Source of the DNA: BOG-1112 sp964635325
Lineage (GTDB): Bacteria; Bdellovibrionota_B; Oligoflexia; Oligoflexales; Bog-1112
DNA: 8,217 nucleotides
Direction: 5' to 3'
Assembly: GCA_964635325.1 (NCBI GenBank)
Contig: CAZWOL010000087.1
Span: 1-8,217, forward strand
Numbering within the stretch: the stretch's first letter is position 1; each line of letters opens with the position of its first letter. Under the pieces are notes generated by a model. The model made no database searches and was not told where the DNA came from. It worked only from the letters and a program-made list of their open reading frames with translations. A program made the translations under genes and the position numbers. Positions 1-6,200 of this stretch are shown one piece after another.

Positions 1-32
1 AAACGCCAATATATTCATTAAATTATGAGTAA

Positions 33-146
33 ATCTTAATAAGCGATGCTATATCATACGGAAATCCTCATTCTCTGAGCACTGATGGAAAGTCCTACGA
101 TCCAAAGGCAATAGCTACTTTTTCAGACTTATTTCGAAAATGGTAC
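33..146 (+). other. In-frame upstream extension of the first gene, start unresolved
   Basis: This stretch is open in the same frame as the gene that follows. The frame is closed upstream by TAA at 30-32, while the other two frames have stops here (for example TAA at 37-39 and TGA at 83-85). Its translation looks protein-like, with runs such as SYGNPHSLSTDGKSYDP and TFSDLFRKWY leading directly into the residues after GTG 147. It contains no ATG, GTG or TTG; only CTG at 75-77 and a few ATA/ATC codons could serve. An ATG at 25-27 (MSK, then stop) is one frame away and would join this frame if one extra A stood near 31-33. So the true N-terminus is either a rare start here, a second frameshift, or GTG 147 with this stretch untranslated. 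Bases 1-32 hold nothing I can name. Confidence 0.4.
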
Positions 147-1850
147 GTGAGTTTTGGAAAGGTTATTTACGAGGATTTTGAAAATCTACGGGCAGACGGT
201 TTTTTTACCGCAGATTTTCGTAAAATCGAGAATAAATTTTCAACTGCCATTAACAAGATTGCTGCTAGCAAAGTAGATGCAGAGACTGTGACTGCAATGC
301 TTGTGGATAGTAGTCATATTGCATTAAACATTTTAGAAACTGATCACAATTCAGAAGCAGCAGAGGTGTCGGTTTCCCTTTTGCAATCGTTTTTTGAAGT
401 TTTAGACAATCGCGCAGAAATGGTGGTCAAATTTCAAGATCTCGCATGTCGATTTGAAAACTGTTCAGAGGTTAATTACAAAAGTGTTGCAACTCAAACA
501 ATGGGCCTTTTGGCAAGTCTAACAGACCGCGATGAACTTTATATGGCACTCCAGCATGTTGACTTAGTTCCAGAGAAGGTCGTTGACGTATTTAAGCGTA
601 TTCATGAAAAATATAATATTGTTCTACAACCAATTTTTTACGGAAATGGTGGTGGCAGGTTACCTGGTCTGAACGCTAAATTTAAGGAGGCTGCAACATC
701 CAAGGAGCGGATCGATGCTTTGCGCTCTTTTAGTCCATACTCATCTCCTCAAATTCTAGCGAGATTAGTTACGCTGATACAGAAGGCACGTTCCTATATC
801 GATGATCGTCTGTCGAAAACGTTGAAAGTTGAGAATATTCTCGACTTTAATCCTTCTTTGGCTACAGCTAAGCAAATTGTTAGTCATTCCGCATTCGTTG
901 CTGGGAAATTGAAAGACAGGTTAGATGAGTATAAAAACCAACGTGTGTCTGTGCTGCGACTTTTAGCACAGAATGTTGAAGTGGAAACGCAGCAACTTAA
1001 TTTTGAACGTAATGCCCTGAGCTTGCAACTGGCTGAGGCAGTCAATGATCTCAATTCCTTGGAATCCTCATTGACGGAAAAAAATACGCGTTTTGCAGAG
1101 TATTTAGCACAGATAGGGAACGTTAAGAGTAATGAGCATTTTTCTTCATATGCAAAATCCCAGATCGACAACGGAGTCGAATGGTTCACGATTCATGCTC
1201 ATAACGCTCCTCATAACGAGAACGATCCCATTCAGGGTGCTCGGATGATCACTTCATCTTCGAGTGGTAATGGTGGCCCTAGTACACCTGAAGTCGTGGC
1301 TATTACTGTCAATGGAAATTGGTCACCAACATGCGCATTAGGGAAAAGCGAATTTGCAAGTTATGCAGATAAACAGGTTGAGGTTGGGCCTGAAGGTTAC
1401 TACATTTCATTTGCAAAAGGTGGAGCTGAGATTGATAGTCACACATCTTCTAAGCGTGAAGTTCGTTTTTCTGAAGAAAGCACAAGAATAGATGCCTGCT
1501 TAAGGGCTTCGACCCCAGGGAGTAATGTCGGTGTTTCCGGCTCGTCCTGTGCTTCTTTCGCAAAAGGAAAAAGAAAAGAGCAGATAGAAGATGATTCGCA
1601 TAGTACTATCTCTGAAGATCGATATTCAGCATCATTTTCTGCAGGTTTGCGGTTGCCAGATACGCCTTTCACGCAATTTCCAGCTGGTAGTCTGTTAGCA
1701 ATCACTTTGCCAGAATGGGCGTCTCATAGCAGTGATGCAGTGGATATTCAGGTTGTTGATCGCTCTACAACGATTTTTTGTCAAATAATCGGAGGGTTTA
1801 TTTTGTTGTTAATGATTGTCAGGGTGATGGCCAATCTCGGGGAGCTTTGA
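147..1850 (+). CDS. Unknown helical/beta protein, N-terminal part of a probably frameshifted gene
   Basis: I do not recognise the family. Numbering from GTG 147, residues 1-240 read as mostly alpha-helical. Residues about 249-328 form a long charged heptad-like helix, a coiled-coil candidate. A Ser/Gly/Pro linker at 369-381 leads into a beta-rich domain from about 382, with cysteines at 396, 451 and 468. There are also cysteines at 101 and 106. The beta domain does not finish in this frame. From residue 545 the frame turns into a 23-residue hydrophobic tail ending at TGA 1848-1850, whereas the -1 frame continues with beta-strand-like sequence (RVYFVVNDCQG). I therefore read this as the front half of one gene with the next open frame, broken at the T run 1774-1779. 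GTG 147 has no clear ribosome binding site, and the frame is open back to 33. No signal peptide is visible from this start. By position, it may be a partner of the Rhs/TcB-like protein encoded downstream. Confidence 0.75.
   Translation: MSFGKVIYEDFENLRADGFFTADFRKIENKFSTAINKIAASKVDAETVTAMLVDSSHIALNILETDHNSEAAEVSVSLLQSFFEVLDNRAEMVVKFQDLACRFENCSEVNYKSVATQTMGLLASLTDRDELYMALQHVDLVPEKVVDVFKRIHEKYNIVLQPIFYGNGGGRLPGLNAKFKEAATSKERIDALRSFSPYSSPQILARLVTLIQKARSYIDDRLSKTLKVENILDFNPSLATAKQIVSHSAFVAGKLKDRLDEYKNQRVSVLRLLAQNVEVETQQLNFERNALSLQLAEAVNDLNSLESSLTEKNTRFAEYLAQIGNVKSNEHFSSYAKSQIDNGVEWFTIHAHNAPHNENDPIQGARMITSSSSGNGGPSTPEVVAITVNGNWSPTCALGKSEFASYADKQVEVGPEGYYISFAKGGAEIDSHTSSKREVRFSEESTRIDACLRASTPGSNVGVSGSSCASFAKGKRKEQIEDDSHSTISEDRYSASFSAGLRLPDTPFTQFPAGSLLAITLPEWASHSSDAVDIQVVDRSTTIFCQIIGGFILLLMIVRVMANLGEL
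1773..1781 (+). other. Probable frameshift point at a run of six T
   Basis: In the first frame the codons read ATT TTT TGT. Reading one T twice gives ATT TTT TTG and passes into the second frame, giving DRSTTIF followed by LSNNRRVYFVVNDCQG. A single missing T in the run 1774-1779 would produce exactly this arrangement. The site is not a standard slippery heptamer in the zero frame (T TTT TGT), and I see no Shine-Dalgarno stimulator upstream of it. A one-base deletion, in the genome or in the read, therefore fits better than programmed recoding. Transcriptional slippage on the T run cannot be excluded. Confidence 0.7.
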
Positions 1851-3211
1851 CTCTACAGATACAACGCACGCAAGCGAAATCAGTCGTGGCAGAAAAACTC
1901 ATCACCGCAATGTTTGCAAGTCTATCAACTATCTCAGATCTTTCAGCTTCACTAGTTAAGGATCCATCATCACTACATTCAGCTCAGCGCACTATTCGCT
2001 CCCAAGTTATGAGTCAGGTCTTGGCAAAAATCCCGGGAGATATTGCAAGCTACCCAGTACTCCGGGATTTGTTTCACTACTGGCTTGATAACGAAATGCT
2101 ACAAATTGAACGCAGAATGGTAATTGTTGAGCTAAAACGAAAAATATCTCAACTTGATATTAAGATGTCGTCATTGAACTTGCAGCTCCACTCTGCTGAA
2201 GAAAGAACTAAAATACAACGCCTGCTTACGCAGCTCGCTATCACAAATTCCGATATCAACTTTCTAGCAGGGCGTATCTACGATGCTTTGGGATTCGCGA
2301 CTCGTACTCTTAGTCCGATAGTGCGGCTGCACTATCCGTCTCTTTTTGACAAGATTGGACGTCATGCGAAAAATCTAAGATCCTTGAGTTTGGATGTTGA
2401 TGTGAAAGACTTTGCTCAAGAATTGGTGAGTTTCTTGGATACTATCGATAGTGATATTCTCAGAGAAAATGCTTTTCATAATCAGGGATCAACTCAATAT
2501 CAAAACATACTCTTACGTATTCCGAGGCCAGGAATTGACTTTTTGTCTTCACAATCTCCAGTAGCTGATGAGGCAATGCGTGAACTTATTTGGTCAAAGC
2601 TTCTGCCTGAGAATGGTGATTGTGGGCTTGATATAGAAAATGTGTGTGACCAGGAGTTGAGACCTAAAGATTCTGCTTTGTGTATTGAGTTAAGGCCCAC
2701 TCATTTTTATCGTCCTGACTGCATTAAGGGACGTTTGAACTGCGAACAATTTGCACCAGTGATTGACTCTCTCATGCTCATTTTTTCCATTCGTAGCCAA
2801 GAAGAAATAGCTGAGGAGTTTCTGCAAGAGCTTAACAGTGGTCCAGCATCAATCATGCTCCACTTGGGTCCAGCTATGGAATTTATCACCGAGGCTGGAA
2901 CGATGAATTTTAGAATCACTGGTACAGATGTCGGATCGACCACGGTGCCTCTTGGCTTCGTACGTGCAGACCAAGTGGATAAGGCCTATGGACTTCTTAA
3001 CCAACTGACTACGCTACAAAATTGTGCGTATGGTTTTTCCCCTTTTACTAGTTTTAGATTTCGTGATTTGGATGTCTTAAGAACATTTTTACGGCAACGG
3101 CTCAAGGGCCATGAACTTGCAGAAATGATGATCCTAGCGAGAGTTAAATTTGAGAATGGGGTAGCTACCCGAAGTGGAGTTGCAACTTGTGTCGATTCAG
3201 AGGTGCGTTGA
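1778..3211 (+). CDS. Unknown helical, Cys-rich protein, C-terminal part of the same gene
   Basis: The family is not recognised. The nominal start TTG 1778 lacks a ribosome binding site. The next in-frame candidates, GTG 1886 and ATG 1910, also lack one, so independent translation is unlikely. The first residues (VYFVVNDCQG, then GALTLQIQRTQ) look like the closing strands of the beta domain begun in the previous frame. In local numbering, residues about 30-100 are helical and 105-170 are a strong coiled-coil candidate rich in Leu/Ile with charged spacers. Residues 170-235 are again helical. From about 245 to the end is a mixed alpha/beta domain with cysteines at 282, 290, 302, 315, 322, 416 and 471, suggesting disulfides outside the cytoplasm. 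Joined to the first frame at its residue 544, the product would be about 1,021 residues from GTG 147. The end overlaps the ribosome binding site of the next gene, whose ATG begins two bases after the stop. This implies co-translation with the Rhs-type protein. Confidence 0.8.
   Translation: MSNNRRVYFVVNDCQGDGQSRGALTLQIQRTQAKSVVAEKLITAMFASLSTISDLSASLVKDPSSLHSAQRTIRSQVMSQVLAKIPGDIASYPVLRDLFHYWLDNEMLQIERRMVIVELKRKISQLDIKMSSLNLQLHSAEERTKIQRLLTQLAITNSDINFLAGRIYDALGFATRTLSPIVRLHYPSLFDKIGRHAKNLRSLSLDVDVKDFAQELVSFLDTIDSDILRENAFHNQGSTQYQNILLRIPRPGIDFLSSQSPVADEAMRELIWSKLLPENGDCGLDIENVCDQELRPKDSALCIELRPTHFYRPDCIKGRLNCEQFAPVIDSLMLIFSIRSQEEIAEEFLQELNSGPASIMLHLGPAMEFITEAGTMNFRITGTDVGSTTVPLGFVRADQVDKAYGLLNQLTTLQNCAYGFSPFTSFRFRDLDVLRTFLRQRLKGHELAEMMILARVKFENGVATRSGVATCVDSEVR
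3200..3205 (+). promoter_or_regulatory. Ribosome binding site of the Rhs/TcB-like gene
   Basis: GAGGTG lies eight bases before ATG 3214 and sits inside the last codons of the preceding gene. It is a good Shine-Dalgarno match and fixes ATG 3214 as the likely start, rather than the second ATG at 3220. The two-base gap between stop and start points to translational coupling within one operon. Confidence 0.7.
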
Positions 3212-3213
3212 TT

Positions 3214-3282
3214 ATGAGAATGTGGCTTTACTTCATTCTTTTTATTTCGATTGGTAGCTTCTCATCAGTGGGACTTAGCGCG
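3214..3282 (+). other. Sec signal peptide of the Rhs/TcB-like protein
   Basis: The first 23 residues have a short start with one Arg (MRMW), a hydrophobic core LYFILFISIGSF and a small-residue stretch ending LSA before GLF. A signal peptidase I cut after Ala23 is the most likely; there is no lipobox cysteine. This places the mature protein in the periplasm or outside. Confidence 0.85.
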
Positions 3283-6200
3283 GGATTATTTAAATCAGAT
3301 TTACTGCAACCGACTGTGTTGCAAGCTCCGAAAGCAGGCAATATAGCAGGTGCATATTCTGGATTTGGAATTACGGCAGAGGATTTAAGACGAGGGGCTC
3401 TTAGTATTGATTTTCCCTACTCACTGAGTCAGTTGCGAGGCAATTTACATGTAAACCCCTTACCTACTTATTCACATCGAGGACGACTTACCGAATGGGG
3501 AATGGGGTGGCAAAATAATCTGGAGATCACACGGTACAATGCAGAGCATGATATCGACTATAAAACTGACACTCTGATGAGCCCATGGGGCGAATTATTG
3601 TTAGGAACCGATGGTTTTTGGTATCCTCGTGGTTTCAGCGCACCGGTTCGAGTAAGAGTCGTAGGAAGTGATATCACAGCTTATCTCCCAGATGGAGTCA
3701 CTCTTTTCTATGGAAAATCTGACGTTTTTGTATCAAGTCGTGGGATTTATTCATGGTTCCTTTATCGTGCAGAAGATAAACTTGGGAAAGTAACAAGCTA
3801 TCGCTATACACGGACAAATGATCATCGCCCTTTATTGCAAGAAGTCCAGTATTTCAAACATAGTAAATCTCAATACAAGATTGAATTTATTTATTCGGAT
3901 CTTGGCTCTAAGTCATTAGTGAGCTATGCCTCAAGCGCCAAAGATTCTATTTCTCAAAAAGTTGCTGAAGTTGTTTTTTATCTGAATCATCCTAAGACTG
4001 AATATGACTCGGGCAAATGGTCTTGGAAGCTAGTTCTTGAACATGAACGAGTCAATGCTGGCCCAGTCTTTTTTCTTACACAAATACAAAAAATTTATGC
4101 TTCTGGTGAAGTTGAGCCTCCAGTCAAATTTACTTATGATACAATCAATGATTTTTTGCCCTACGCTGAGCGGCAACACACTGAAAAATTAAGAAAAGCT
4201 ACGGCGGATGCTAATGCTGAGGGATTCTATGCTGGCACGATCGAATTTTATGATGCTAACGAAGATGGTCTCATTGATATCGAACGGGGACGAGATCTTA
4301 AAACCTATATTCAAAGCGGTGATGAATTTATCGAAGGAGATGATCATTATAGAGCGGACTTTGATAAGGTATGTCAGCGAGGTGGTCATGAACTTCGGTA
4401 TCGTGCAAATGACAACAAGCGACGCAACCTTACTCGAATTCATGGACGCTTAGCACCTTATCAAGATGTGCTTTTCTCACTTCCTTTTGGAGCATCTTAT
4501 CGACTGGGAGAGGGTGAAACAACTCTGCATGTCTGTAGTGTCGATGGAAAGGAAGTTGAAAAAGTCAACCTCAAATATAATTTTGGAGCGAGGTCAGAAG
4601 CACCTAACGGTTTCATTAAGTTTGTCGATCTTAATAATGATGGACTACCTGATGTTTTAAAAATTCGAGTGAGAGATTTTGCGTATGTCCGCAATGAAAG
4701 TACAGCTGATAAGTTGCAATTCAGCGATCCAGTCTTCGTACCCTATAATGCTGAATTTCTGACGCGAGGAGTTAGTTTTGTTTTTGACATGAATGGTGAT
4801 GGGCTGACAGATATTGTCATACGTGGTTCACAAGGAGTCTACGTTTTTTTCGGAAAAGGTAATTTTATTTGGGGGCCGGAGCGAGTCTGGATACCAATTC
4901 GTTTTAAAGATGGCATGGCAGTCGATGTCGAAAAATATGAAATGACACCAGTTGACATCAACCGTGATGGCCTCACGGATTTGCTATTCAATAGAGGCCA
5001 AACTGTTTATGCTTTTATCAATAAAGGAGATAGCTTTGAAGGGATCACTGTACCTGGTTTAAAAAATCGGCATCCAAATGCTGGCTATCCCCGCCTTCTC
5101 GACATCACTGGTACAGGCAATGCCCAAGTGACAATGCTGAATGGGGAGCGGGGTGTTGACACTCTCCAACTCAATCGCCCTTCAACAGGCTTGCTTACAA
5201 AGATCGACAACGGCAAAGGTGTCAGTATCTCCTGGACATACAAGATGACAGATCCAGCATTAGGAGTGAGAAACCGTTACATCGTTGTAGGTGAACAAAT
5301 CAAGACTATTGCTGGACAGGGGAGTGAAAAGACTTCTTTCACCTACCACAAGCCTATCGTTGATCATCGCATTAATCAGTTGCTTGGGTTTTCGAAGATA
5401 GAGAAAACAAGCTCCCTCATCGCAGAAGAACATGAGTTTCTCTTGTCATCAGACCATCGGCCTCTTCCGTTGAAGACCGTCGTCATTGATAGACAAACAA
5501 TGGGCCCAAAGAAAATTCATGAAAGCGCCTGGGTTAATCAAACCTTTGAAGGAATCTCTTATCCGCAATTAGCAAGCACCCTGACAGCATGGCAAACAGA
5601 TGTAAAGCAATCTCCTGGTGTCCGTACTGTATACGACACTTACTCTAGATTTTGTCCCTCATCATACCGTAGGCAGACAGCAGAAGGTGAATTGCAGGTC
5701 GATTTAAAATATTTTTCTCACCCTAGTTTTGCAGATCATCTGATTTGTTGGAAGACTCAGGAACGAGCAAATGGTCGTCACATAAAAAACTCAGCAATGG
5801 ATTTTACACATGGTATAAGCTTGGACCGTAATGATAGAGGGCAAGTCGAACAGTTATTGCTATTCGGTAGTAATGCTGAAGAAAATACAAGCGTTATTCA
5901 GCAAGCATTTTACAATGATCGTAGTGAATTAGCCTCTCTGGTTGTTCCTGGGAGAGGTGCGACTACATACCAATACGATGATAAAACAGGTTTGCTCAGT
6001 TCTATTATGGATCCAACAGGAAAAGTAGAGCTAGTCAAATATAGTCAGGATGATCTTGTAACTGAGATAGATTTTGATCGTAGTGGGTCTGTCTATAAGC
6101 AAGAGTTTGATTATGATGGTCAAAATCGTCTTTATAAAGCATGGGACAATTTGACTCAGACGAGCATGGAAAAACCTCTGACGGAGTTTTATTACCGTGA

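Noticed and set aside
1..60. Promoter-like AT-rich sequence (TATATCAT near 50)
   Set aside because: No convincing -35 partner at proper spacing, and part of it is probably coding; AT-rich matches are expected by chance here.
884..1705. Minus-strand open frames within the first gene
   Set aside because: They have low-complexity, Ser/Leu-rich translations opposite well-formed coding sequence, and no supporting start signals.
1773..1781. Programmed -1 ribosomal frameshift
   Set aside because: The heptamer T TTT TGT is not a canonical slippery site, and no upstream Shine-Dalgarno-like stimulator was seen. It stays possible, but an indel is simpler.
1791..1814. GGAGGG followed by TTG/ATG as an independent start for the second gene
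   Set aside because: The Shine-Dalgarno-like site is strong, but the start codons after it (1803, 1806, 1812) are all in the first frame and give only short peptides ending at 1850. None lies in the frame of the second gene.
1779..1847. A transmembrane helix at the end of the first open frame
   Set aside because: The hydrophobic tail appears only after the T-run break, while the alternative frame continues with plausible beta-strand sequence. It is best explained as an out-of-frame reading.
4189..4694. Short open frames on both strands inside the Rhs/TcB-like gene
   Set aside because: They overlap the calcium-loop region of a clear long coding frame, show no domain signal, and are explained as shadows of it.
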